Below, piece by piece: positions 25,121 through 32,307 of a stretch of DNA of 33,931 nt (position 1 is its first letter; every line of letters begins with the position of its first letter). The stretch is from Bacteroidales bacterium UBA1184 (GTDB lineage: Bacteria; Bacteroidota; Bacteroidia; Bacteroidales; ML635J-15). The stretch lies in assembly GCA_002310235.1 (NCBI GenBank), contig DBYO01000013.1, forward strand, positions 1 to 33,931, written 5' to 3'. The position numbers and the translations under genes were made by a program. The notes under the pieces are model-generated. The model worked only from the letters and a program-made list of their open reading frames with translations, made no database searches and was not told the DNA's origin.

Positions 25121-26458
25121 TTATTCCCTAATCAGATTTCTATAATGCTTGTATCTGTCAACTACACTGTTTGTAAAGGTAACGGTGCGGCTGCCTTTGT
25201 ATTTTCCGCATTTTACCACAGGGTCGGTATAGTATGTCCTGTCGTTTAGCAAGCTCATGTATTCTGCCAGGGTGTGCCACGAATTTGTATTTCCAGCATA
25301 TTTCTCGGCAAGATGGTAGGCGTCTTCTGCGTGTCCGTGTCCAGCATTGTAACCCATAAGTACGTATCTTATTATTACGGCAGTGTCGGTAATTGTTTCC
25401 GGAGTGCGCTTTTTTAGGTAATCGATGTGCTTTATTCCTGCCATGAGTTGTACTTCGGGATTTGAAATGTCGGCGCTGTCGTGGGTAAACTTTTTATAGG
25501 CTGCAGGCATGAGCTGCATAATTCCGTATGCACCTGAAGGGTTGCTGATGTTTGGGTTGAAGTGCGATTCCTCATATATAAGCGAAGCCACATATCGCCA
25601 GTCCCAATGAAGTTTTTTAGAATGTTTACGTATTAGGTCATCGTAGGCGCTGATTTTGTTGCCATTTCCAGAGTAGTACTTGCTTGATACGTTGATGTTT
25701 ATGTATGAGTAGTATATTTCGTGACGTAGCTTGTATTTTTTTGTCTCTTTTTCACGGTCGAGCCATATGTTGATAGAGTCGAGTAGAACTTTGGACTTGT
25801 AATTGGTTTCCCAGACAATGTTCTGTGCCAAGCATATTGAAGTGTCGATTACTAGGCGTGGGTATGCTTTCTGATATGTGAGAGCAAGTGCTGAGTCGCA
25901 TATGGCTGCGTTTATTTCTCCAGAAGCAACTTTGCGCGCGATAGTTTCTTGTGAGAAGCAGTCGCTGCAAATAATAGTTTTTCCGTTATGATTGGTGTAG
26001 AATTTTTTTTGCCCGGTAACGTAAATAGTATCGGGAATTTGCCTTGAGCGAGAAAGAATAACGAGATTTGATTTGAGCAGCGGTTGCGACATTGTGCTGT
26101 CGGTAAGAAAAGAGTGCTTTACAGTTATGTCGCATTTTCCAAGAGTGATAAGGGCATCTGCTATATTTTCGTTGCTGACGGGTATAATGTTGAGTTCTAG
26201 ATTGTGCGTCTTGCAGAAATCTTCAAGTGTTTCGAGTTGAAAACCTCGAGGTATTGCATTGTGAATGCAATATTCAGTAGCGTTTTCGGTAAGTGCTACA
26301 TTAAGAGTTTGTGATGCGCATATTTCGTTATAGTCACGAATTAGTATCGTTGGAACTTCTTTTTGGAGGTCAATGCATAATTTTGTAGCGGCGATGATTA
26401 TCCACATCGACAAAGCCGCCACAACGGTTATCTTTGATATTTTTGCATTGTTGTCCAT
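25121..26458 (-). CDS. Membrane-anchored lytic transglycosylase with solute-binding-like domain (MltF-like)
   Basis: 445 residues. A single N-terminal membrane segment (about 10-30) is followed by a periplasmic solute-binding-like domain (about 50-250; LNVALTENATEYCIH, GFQLETLEDFC). A C-terminal SLT domain (about 275-440) has the catalytic glutamate E297 in YEESHFNP and family segments PSGAYGIMQLMP and VLMGYNAGHGHAEDA. It should cleave the glycan strands of peptidoglycan, with the N-terminal domain sensing muropeptides or regulating activity, as in MltF. It starts 3 bases after the porin gene stop, so the two form an operon. It is convergent with the L,D-transpeptidase, with no gap. Confidence 0.92.
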   Translation of the reverse strand: MDNNAKISKITVVAALSMWIIIAATKLCIDLQKEVPTILIRDYNEICASQTLNVALTENATEYCIHNAIPRGFQLETLEDFCKTHNLELNIIPVSNENIADALITLGKCDITVKHSFLTDSTMSQPLLKSNLVILSRSRQIPDTIYVTGQKKFYTNHNGKTIICSDCFSQETIARKVASGEINAAICDSALALTYQKAYPRLVIDTSICLAQNIVWETNYKSKVLLDSINIWLDREKETKKYKLRHEIYYSYININVSSKYYSGNGNKISAYDDLIRKHSKKLHWDWRYVASLIYEESHFNPNISNPSGAYGIMQLMPAAYKKFTHDSADISNPEVQLMAGIKHIDYLKKRTPETITDTAVIIRYVLMGYNAGHGHAEDAYHLAEKYAGNTNSWHTLAEYMSLLNDRTYYTDPVVKCGKYKGSRTVTFTNSVVDRYKHYRNLIRE

Positions 26459-26461
26459 ATT

Positions 26462-28321
26462 TTAGTCGTAGAATTCCCACGAAATGCCGAAGTTGAATGC
26501 CATTGGATTATCTGGCAATCTGTATAAGGAGAAGAATGTCGGTTTCATGAATGTAGCAGCGTAATTCGATAGTTTTGCAAATACGCGGAACCTTTTTATT
26601 TTGGCACCGATAAATACTCCTAGGTTAGGGAAGAACCCGAATTTTTTGTCGTCCTGTAGATAAAACACACCTGTTGACGGCATATATGCGTATCCGTAGA
26701 AATTGGAATTCATTTTGGCATCAAGACCAACTTGCAGAGTAAGTGCATTGTGGAACATTCCTGTCATGAAGTAGAGGCTTGTGTAGCCTACAGCTTCGGG
26801 TAGCCTTACATATTGTTTGTCGGATATATATTGGTAGGCTACTTTTGTGTACCAGTGGAATTTCCAGAAATTGAAAGTTTTGCTTGCATATACGTCTGCA
26901 ATGATATTGGCATTGTGTATTTGCGTTGGCATAGCTTGTTGGTCGTAAATAATGTAGTCGTGCAGGATGTTTAGGTTTGCTCCTACAGAAAGTTGAAATT
27001 TATTGTGGAACATGTCGATGTGAGCGGTAGCGACTCCGACTTTGTCAAAATTGTTGTCCCACTTGAAATTGTTGGAAGTGTAGTATGTGTCGAAAAGTGA
27101 GCAGAAGTTTAGCGAGTATCCTGCCATTGCATTAATGCCAAGATTTTCGCCGAACATTTGTTGTAGTTCTGCAGATGCGTCTATGTCGTACATGTCGCCT
27201 CCAAACAGACAATAATCGACATTTGCCTGTAAGTATGTATAGTCGTGTTGAAAATATAGGCTTCCTGTGATGTATGTCGAACTATAAGAGGTCTTGTGAG
27301 TGGAGTCGATTAAAAAGGAGTATGTCCTATTAGCCAATCCTGCGTATAGTTTAAAATAATTGTCTGTTGAGTCGTTATTTATGTTTAGACAGAGTTGCAA
27401 TTTGTTGTTGAATTGGTAGTATGTTACAGAATCGTGGGTTTTGTCTGGGTTATTGTAGAAATTGGTATAGAATGTTGAGGCTTCGTCCATGTATTTGCGC
27501 ACATATCTGTCGAAAGTAATGTCGTGGACGATTGAAAATTTACTATGCAGAGTTTTGTTTATTACTGTGTCGTTTTTTTCATCGCGGATTAAAGTGTCGA
27601 TGGTGTATTTGCCGAATCTGTATTCGTGGTTGTACTGTCCGCCTAATTGAGATATAGAACTGGTGGCTTTCGTAAGTAATACATTGTTGTCAACAGCTCT
27701 TAAATCGCCGCTTTCAAATTTATCAATGTCGGCAATGCCTGCGTTTTCATTGCAGTTTATCTTGTTGAAAATAAAGTTGAAATGATTTTGGTACTTCTTT
27801 TTTGTAAATGCACCGGCAAAGTATAGTGCATTTATTTTTGAGGCATTATTGAGATAAAAACCGTCGGAGTTGGAAACGTCGTAGTTGAATGTCAAGTTGA
27901 AATATGGAGTGAAATTTTGGCTTAGGATGAATTTTACCATTTCGAGACCTTTGTTTCCTCCGATGAAGTCGAATCGGGAGAATGGTTTTTGGGCATCGAA
28001 GTATATCACATCGTCATGCGATTTAATAAATGCTTGGTAATTGTCTAAGAGTTTGAAATCGTGTCCTGGCTCTTTGTCCGAAAACAATGCTGGCAGGTAT
28101 GGGTTGCCAGGGGTCAGCAGACCTAACGTATTGTCCGATACTTTCTGCTGTGGCATAAATTTGTAAAAAGAGTCGAGTGTAGTGTCGTCGTAGAACCTGT
28201 AGTCGGGAATTGTATCGTTGTTGAGGGTGTATGATGAGAAATAGCGACGAATACCCTCGTGCTGAGCGAATGCAGAGAATACTATAAGCATTAATATTAT
28301 GAGAGTTGCTAGTTTTCGCAT
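26462..28321 (-). CDS. Putative outer-membrane porin (Porin_10 family)
   Basis: 619 residues. A signal peptide (MRKLATLIILMLIVFSAFA|Q) precedes a plug-like N-terminal part and a long run of amphipathic beta strands rich in Tyr, Phe and Asn. FSRFDFIGGNKGLEMVKFIL followed by FTPYFNLTFNY resembles the start of the barrel in Porin_10 proteins, which are common in Bacteroidetes. The last strand ends in FGISWEFYD, with an aromatic residue close to the C-terminus as expected for barrel assembly. Substrate unknown. It is followed after 3 bases by the lytic transglycosylase gene. A -7 box at 28327-28334 lies only 5 bases upstream of the start. Confidence 0.85.
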   Translation of the reverse strand: MRKLATLIILMLIVFSAFAQHEGIRRYFSSYTLNNDTIPDYRFYDDTTLDSFYKFMPQQKVSDNTLGLLTPGNPYLPALFSDKEPGHDFKLLDNYQAFIKSHDDVIYFDAQKPFSRFDFIGGNKGLEMVKFILSQNFTPYFNLTFNYDVSNSDGFYLNNASKINALYFAGAFTKKKYQNHFNFIFNKINCNENAGIADIDKFESGDLRAVDNNVLLTKATSSISQLGGQYNHEYRFGKYTIDTLIRDEKNDTVINKTLHSKFSIVHDITFDRYVRKYMDEASTFYTNFYNNPDKTHDSVTYYQFNNKLQLCLNINNDSTDNYFKLYAGLANRTYSFLIDSTHKTSYSSTYITGSLYFQHDYTYLQANVDYCLFGGDMYDIDASAELQQMFGENLGINAMAGYSLNFCSLFDTYYTSNNFKWDNNFDKVGVATAHIDMFHNKFQLSVGANLNILHDYIIYDQQAMPTQIHNANIIADVYASKTFNFWKFHWYTKVAYQYISDKQYVRLPEAVGYTSLYFMTGMFHNALTLQVGLDAKMNSNFYGYAYMPSTGVFYLQDDKKFGFFPNLGVFIGAKIKRFRVFAKLSNYAATFMKPTFFSLYRLPDNPMAFNFGISWEFYD

Positions 28322-28326
28322 CGCTG

Positions 28327-28334
28327 CAAAAATA
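28327..28334 (-). promoter_or_regulatory. Possible -7 box very close to the porin start
   Basis: Minus-strand TATTTTTG matches TAnnTTTG but ends 5 bases before the ATG, so transcription would begin at or inside the start codon. Either the message is leaderless or this match is chance in AT-rich sequence and the gene is read from the upstream transporter. Confidence 0.3.
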
Positions 28335-28352
28335 TTAAAAATATTCCAAAGC

Positions 28353-29249
28353 TCAGTCTTTTTTCTTTCCGTACTTCCACATCTGCCAGCTGTTGAAAAG
28401 GTTCTGCCAGATTGAGTATAGGGCGGGGAAGACCGAGGCTAGCGGATTAAGGTAGGTGTTTGCCATCCAGATTCCCATGGCGGTGTTCTTTTGTCCGAGT
28501 AGCTGACCGCCAGCCATCTTGTCGCCGTACTTCTTGCCAAGCCATTTGCCGAAGCCAAATTGTATCACGCAGAAAATCAGCGATGCGATACCCAATGCTA
28601 TTATGCTGCCGAGGTTTTCTTTGCCATATAGGAACATGAAGTCGATGGTCTGCCCGAGCGTAAAAAGCAGTGCCAAAGCCCATAAGTAGAACGATACGCC
28701 CTTTATTTTGCAAAGGAAACCGTTAATTTTCGGAAGCCAGTGCTGCATGCATAGGGCAAGAATGAACGGCAAGGCAATTATTGGGCTTACTCGCTTCAAT
28801 ATCAGCCAGAACGAATCGAGAAACGGCATGTCCTGCTGCTGCCCGATGAACGAAAAGTATATCGGAGCAACTACTGCCACCATAAGGTTGCCGAGTATTG
28901 TGTATGTGGTGACAGTCTCGCGGTTGGCACCGAGCATGCACGATATTACAACTACCGATGCTGCTACAGGACAAAGCACGCCAGCCAGTATGCCTTCGGC
29001 TATGGCATCGCCGCCACCAAGAAGCATTACAAGCCAGTAGCTTCCCATGCTCACGACAATCTGGAAGAGCATGAGCCATACGTCGAGCATAGTGATCTTG
29101 AGTTTTCTTACGTCCACCGCCGCAAAGTTGAGCAGAAGCATGGCGAATATCAGGATTGGCACGTATGGTGTGAACATGGCGCAGTACTTGTGCAACAATA
29201 GTCCGAGAACTATTGCAATAGGAAGTACTAGGCTGCGAAATTTGTCCAT
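28353..29249 (-). CDS. Bile acid:sodium symporter-like (BASS/SBF) membrane transporter
   Basis: 298 residues with about nine or ten hydrophobic segments. Features typical of the BASS fold are the early LIFAMLLLNFA segment, the glycine- and proline-containing GILAGVLCPVAASVVVISCMLGANRETV crossover region (within about 85-115) and the later GQKNTAMGIWMANTYLNP segment that resembles the second crossover. Members carry organic anions, often with sodium. The substrate here is unknown. The downstream porin gene starts 31 bases after the stop, so they may share a transcript. A TTCG-variant -7 box lies 23 bases upstream. Confidence 0.82.
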   Translation of the reverse strand: MDKFRSLVLPIAIVLGLLLHKYCAMFTPYVPILIFAMLLLNFAAVDVRKLKITMLDVWLMLFQIVVSMGSYWLVMLLGGGDAIAEGILAGVLCPVAASVVVISCMLGANRETVTTYTILGNLMVAVVAPIYFSFIGQQQDMPFLDSFWLILKRVSPIIALPFILALCMQHWLPKINGFLCKIKGVSFYLWALALLFTLGQTIDFMFLYGKENLGSIIALGIASLIFCVIQFGFGKWLGKKYGDKMAGGQLLGQKNTAMGIWMANTYLNPLASVFPALYSIWQNLFNSWQMWKYGKKKD

Positions 29250-29272
29250 TTTGCCGATTTGTATTTTCGGCG

Positions 29273-29280
29273 CGAAATTA
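29273..29280 (-). promoter_or_regulatory. Probable -7 box of the BASS transporter gene (TTCG variant)
   Basis: Minus-strand TAATTTCG, one mismatch to TAnnTTTG, 23 bases before the ATG. It shares a divergent promoter region with the flavodoxin gene. Confidence 0.4.
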
Positions 29281-29314
29281 ATAATAATGTTTTCTCGGAG
29301 GTTTTACTTTTTTG

Positions 29315-29322
29315 TACCTTTG
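29315..29322 (+). promoter_or_regulatory. -7 promoter box of the flavodoxin operon
   Basis: TACCTTTG, an exact match, 15 bases before the ATG at 29338. It supports that start over the in-frame start at 29047, which lies inside the transporter gene. Confidence 0.65.
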
Positions 29323-29337
29323 TCGAAAATATTCTCA

Positions 29338-29883
29338 ATGAAAAATATATTATTTACGTTAGTTATATTTGTTATGACGACAATGATTGCTAATTCGCAG
29401 AATACCAAGGCGCTGGTTGTGTATTATTCGTGGGGAGGAAATACCCGCGTAGTTGCCGAAAAGATAAAGACTCAACTTGGTGCCGACATTGTGGAAATTG
29501 TTCCGGAGACAGCTTACCCGACAGACTATTCGGAATGCGTGGCTCAGGCTCGTAAGGAGACAAAGGCCGATTTCAGGCCTGCAATTAAGACCAAAGTGGA
29601 AAATATGAAGGATTACGATGTGATTCTTGTCGGTACGCCTAACTGGTGCAGTACTATTGCTCCGCCTCTGGCAACATTCCTTATGGAAAATAATTTCGAA
29701 GGCAAGACTGTCGCTTTATTTGTAACCCACGGCGGAGGAGGACTTTCGCGTTGCGAAACCGATATGCGCAAGTTGGCAGGAAATGCTAAGTTCTTGAAAT
29801 CCGGTGTGTTCGCTGGTTCGAGCGTCGCATCTTCCGATGACGATATTGCTAAGTGGCTCAAGGAAATAAGCCTGAAAAAATAG
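29338..29883 (+). CDS. Exported flavodoxin-like protein
   Basis: 181 residues. A signal-like N-terminus (MKNILFTLVIFVMTTMIANS|Q) precedes a flavodoxin fold. Its FMN phosphate loop is YYSWGGNTRVVAE, and it has GTPNWCSTIAPPLATFL and VTHGGGGLSRCETDM in the positions of the isoalloxazine loops. Flavodoxins are usually cytoplasmic electron carriers. This one looks exported to the periplasm, where it could serve an envelope redox step. FMN loading in the periplasm would need explaining, and an uncleaved anchor is also possible. The MFS gene starts 6 bases after the stop. Confidence 0.88.
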   Translation: MKNILFTLVIFVMTTMIANSQNTKALVVYYSWGGNTRVVAEKIKTQLGADIVEIVPETAYPTDYSECVAQARKETKADFRPAIKTKVENMKDYDVILVGTPNWCSTIAPPLATFLMENNFEGKTVALFVTHGGGGLSRCETDMRKLAGNAKFLKSGVFAGSSVASSDDDIAKWLKEISLKK

Positions 29884-29889
29884 TTTGCA

Positions 29890-31086
29890 ATGACATCGGT
29901 GACGACCGAAAGCAGAGAAAAACTTTGGAACAGCAACTACACCAAGGTGTGGATTGCTAACTTTATGATTTTCTTTTCGTTCATGCTGTTGGCACCTATG
30001 TTGCCACTTTACATGAGCGACACTTTCGATGCCAACAAGGATATTATTGGCATAGTGCTTTCGGGATACACGCTTACGGCTTTGCTAATCCGTCCGTTCA
30101 GTGGCTTTTTTGTCGATAGTTTTCCCCGCAAGAAGGTCCTGCTGATATGCTATTTCCTGTTCTTCGCTTTTTTTGCTGGCTATCTGGTTGCAGGTACACT
30201 CGTGACTTTTGCCGTGGTAAGGACGCTTCACGGAGCGCCATTCGGAGCAACAACCGTCTCGAACAGTACAGTGGCAATCGATGTGCTTCATCCTTCGCGT
30301 AGGGCAGAGGGTATTGGTTATTATGGACTTAGCAATAATATAGCGTCGGCAATTGGTCCGACGGTGGCAATATGGATTCACGAAATGACTGGTAGCTACG
30401 ACCTTATATTCATACTTTCGCTGCTGTTTTCGGGAATCGGCTTTGCAATAAACTCAACACTTAAAATGCGTCCTCGCGAAATTATTCAGGACAAGCCGAA
30501 AATATCTCTCGACCGCTTCTTTTTGCTCAAAGGTTGGAGCGAGGCACTTGCAATGGTGTGCTATGCGTTCTCATATGGTGTAATCGCCACATACATAGCA
30601 ATATATGGCAAGGAAGAGCTCGGTATAACCGGTGGTTCTGGAGTTTTCTTCATTCTGCTTTCGGCAGGACTGATAATGTCGCGGCTTATTGGTAGCAGGA
30701 CATTGCGTGAGGGGAAAATAGTGCAGAACGCGTCCATAGGTGTATGTGTTTCGGTGTGCGGTTATTTGCTGTTTGCAGCCATGCACAACCCTGTCGGGTT
30801 TTATGCTTCAGCTTTGATTATAGGATTGGGCAATGGTCACATGTGGCCAGCTTTCCAGACAATGTTTATAAACTTGGCGCCACATACACAGCGCGGTACA
30901 GCAAATTCAAGTATCCTGATTAGCTGGGATATAGGTGTGGGACTAGGTATTCTTGTCGGTGGTGTTTTTGTCGAGCATTTCGGTTACCATAGCGCATTCT
31001 GGGTGGCATGGATTTTGAATGTTATAGGTGTTATAATGTTTTTTGCATACGTGCGTAACAATTATTTAAAAAACAGATTAAGGTAA
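29890..31086 (+). CDS. MFS transporter (efflux-type)
   Basis: 398 residues with about 12 membrane segments. The cytoplasmic loop between segments 2 and 3 reads GFFVDSFPRKKVLL, matching the MFS signature GxxxDxxxRKxx. The first half also has a conserved arginine segment VVRTLHGAPFGATTVSNSTVAID. The length and overall pattern are like drug or sugar efflux carriers, but the substrate cannot be inferred. Middle gene of a three-gene run: flavodoxin 6 bases before, SH3-like protein 15 bases after. Confidence 0.9.
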   Translation: MTSVTTESREKLWNSNYTKVWIANFMIFFSFMLLAPMLPLYMSDTFDANKDIIGIVLSGYTLTALLIRPFSGFFVDSFPRKKVLLICYFLFFAFFAGYLVAGTLVTFAVVRTLHGAPFGATTVSNSTVAIDVLHPSRRAEGIGYYGLSNNIASAIGPTVAIWIHEMTGSYDLIFILSLLFSGIGFAINSTLKMRPREIIQDKPKISLDRFFLLKGWSEALAMVCYAFSYGVIATYIAIYGKEELGITGGSGVFFILLSAGLIMSRLIGSRTLREGKIVQNASIGVCVSVCGYLLFAAMHNPVGFYASALIIGLGNGHMWPAFQTMFINLAPHTQRGTANSSILISWDIGVGLGILVGGVFVEHFGYHSAFWVAWILNVIGVIMFFAYVRNNYLKNRLR

Positions 31087-31101
31087 TTAAAGGTATATAT
31101 T

Positions 31102-31626
31102 ATGAATTTCAGAAGATTAATATTAATTTTAGTGGCTGTGATTTCCGCATCACTTGTCAGTGCACAGAAGGGACTTTCTGTTTATATAATAGGAGATGAG
31201 GCAGGTACGCATGCAAATATCCATTCGGCTCCAAACGGAGAAAAGGTTTATACTCTGCCAGATACTTGCATTTATATGCTAGGAGTAAAAAAGCCGCATG
31301 ACGGTTGGTGGGTTGTTGATGGTAATTCCATCTTCGGTATGTGCGATTATAGTGAAAATGATTTTGATTTCAGTGACAAATGCAAGACTGCATATATACA
31401 TTATTCGGCTATTGGCTTTGCTACCAGAAATTATGGAGGTCAGCGTATGGCGTTGTACTCAAAGCCAAGTGAAAAGTCTGATGAGGTTTATGCTTTTACA
31501 GATGAAATAGTTTTGTGTCCGTTGGATGTAAAAGGCATGTGGGTTTATGTGGAAACTCGCGACAAACATCGTGGTTGGATTCGGCTTGAGAATATCTGCG
31601 ACAATCCGTTGACAAATTGCTGCTAA
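31102..31626 (+). CDS. Exported SH3-like domain protein, hypothetical
   Basis: 174 residues. A signal peptide (MNFRRLILILVAVISASLVSA|Q) is followed by two stretches that look like bacterial SH3 (SH3b) repeats. The first runs from about 28 to 75 (ANIHSAPNGEKVYTLPD...GWWVVDG). The second runs from about 115 to 165 (MALYSKPSEKSDEVYAF...WVYVETRDKHRGWIRLENI). SH3b domains often bind peptidoglycan or peptides in the envelope. It ends in a Cys-Cys pair. Its base composition is more AT-rich than the MFS gene. Last gene of the flavodoxin run, with the CTAG array 19 bases after the stop. Confidence 0.7.
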   Translation: MNFRRLILILVAVISASLVSAQKGLSVYIIGDEAGTHANIHSAPNGEKVYTLPDTCIYMLGVKKPHDGWWVVDGNSIFGMCDYSENDFDFSDKCKTAYIHYSAIGFATRNYGGQRMALYSKPSEKSDEVYAFTDEIVLCPLDVKGMWVYVETRDKHRGWIRLENICDNPLTNCC

Positions 31627-31645
31627 AGTTTTTCGCCTATTTTGT

Positions 31646-31676
31646 CTAGTTTTACTAGTTTAACTAGTTAAACTAG
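31646..31676. repeat. Nonamer CTAG array ending in a perfect 22-bp palindrome
   Basis: CTAG occurs four times at a strict 9-base step (31646, 31655, 31664, 31673): CTAGTTTTA, CTAGTTTAA, CTAGTTAAA, CTAG. Bases 31655-31676 read the same on both strands. No T tract follows, so it is not an ordinary terminator. It lies between the SH3-like gene and the four-helix-bundle gene. Confidence 0.9.
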
Positions 31677-31712
31677 AGAATGATAATTGTTGAATTTTAT
31701 GTGATTATAATA

Positions 31713-32258
31713 ATGAATGGGTTTCTAAAAGGTAATGGCGATTGTCGTAATATGTATTTCTATAGGAAATCTATGGTGATATACGATTTGACATTCTATT
31801 TTGCTCATAAATATCTAATGAAAAAAGACAGAACTATAGATCAGATGATTCAAGCGGCACGTTCTGGGAAGCAAAATTTTGTAGAAGGAATGGCAGATGG
31901 TGTAACATCGTCTGAAATGCAGATAAAATTGCTTAATGTTGGCAAAAGCAGTTTGCAGGAACTTAGAGAAGATTATGAGGATTATTTGAGGACGAGAAGC
32001 CTAACCATATGGACAGAATCACATCCTCGTTATGCTAAGATGTTAGAATATTGTAAGGCGCATAATGACTTGGGCGATTTTCAATTATATTTTGATAAAT
32101 GGAATGATGAGGAATTGGCAAATGTAGCATTGTCTTTAATACATCAAACAGATCGAATGTTACAGAGGTTTTTGCAAACATTGGAGAAGCAATTTATAGA
32201 AAATGGTGGCATAAGAGAAGCAATGTCTAAAGCAAGGAAATCTCAAATGAATAAATAA
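31713..32258 (+). CDS. Four-helix-bundle protein with suffix domain (S23/Avd-related)
   Basis: 181 residues from the chosen start. The run YRKSMVIYDLTFYFAHKYL followed by DRTIDQMIQAARSGKQNFVEG is the signature of the long four-helix-bundle family with its C-terminal suffix (EDYLRTRSLTIWTESHPRY). Relatives include the proteins encoded in 23S rRNA intervening sequences and the Avd accessory proteins of diversity-generating retroelements. They are small basic bundles that bind nucleic acid. No reverse transcriptase or rRNA is in the window. The frame opens at 31680, but the family-like N-terminus is MNGFLKGNGDCRN at 31713. The gene is more AT-rich and uses AGA/AGG arginine codons more than its neighbours, which suggests transfer. 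It is framed by the CTAG array and a hairpin. Confidence 0.82.
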   Translation: MNGFLKGNGDCRNMYFYRKSMVIYDLTFYFAHKYLMKKDRTIDQMIQAARSGKQNFVEGMADGVTSSEMQIKLLNVGKSSLQELREDYEDYLRTRSLTIWTESHPRYAKMLEYCKAHNDLGDFQLYFDKWNDEELANVALSLIHQTDRMLQRFLQTLEKQFIENGGIREAMSKARKSQMNK

Positions 32259-32292
32259 AAAAAATGGCACGCTAAAACGTGCCATTTTTTTA
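32257..32292. terminator. Bidirectional terminator between four-helix-bundle and antiporter genes
   Basis: ATGGCACG (32264-32271), loop CTAAAA, CGTGCCAT (32278-32285), with A and T tracts on the two sides. It serves the genes that converge here. Confidence 0.92.
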
Positions 32293-32307
32293 TGCCTTTT
32301 AGATTAG

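Noticed and set aside
29047..29337. N-terminal extension of the flavodoxin frame
   Set aside because: It overlaps the transporter gene on the other strand and runs through a promoter box. The signal peptide at 29338 marks the start.
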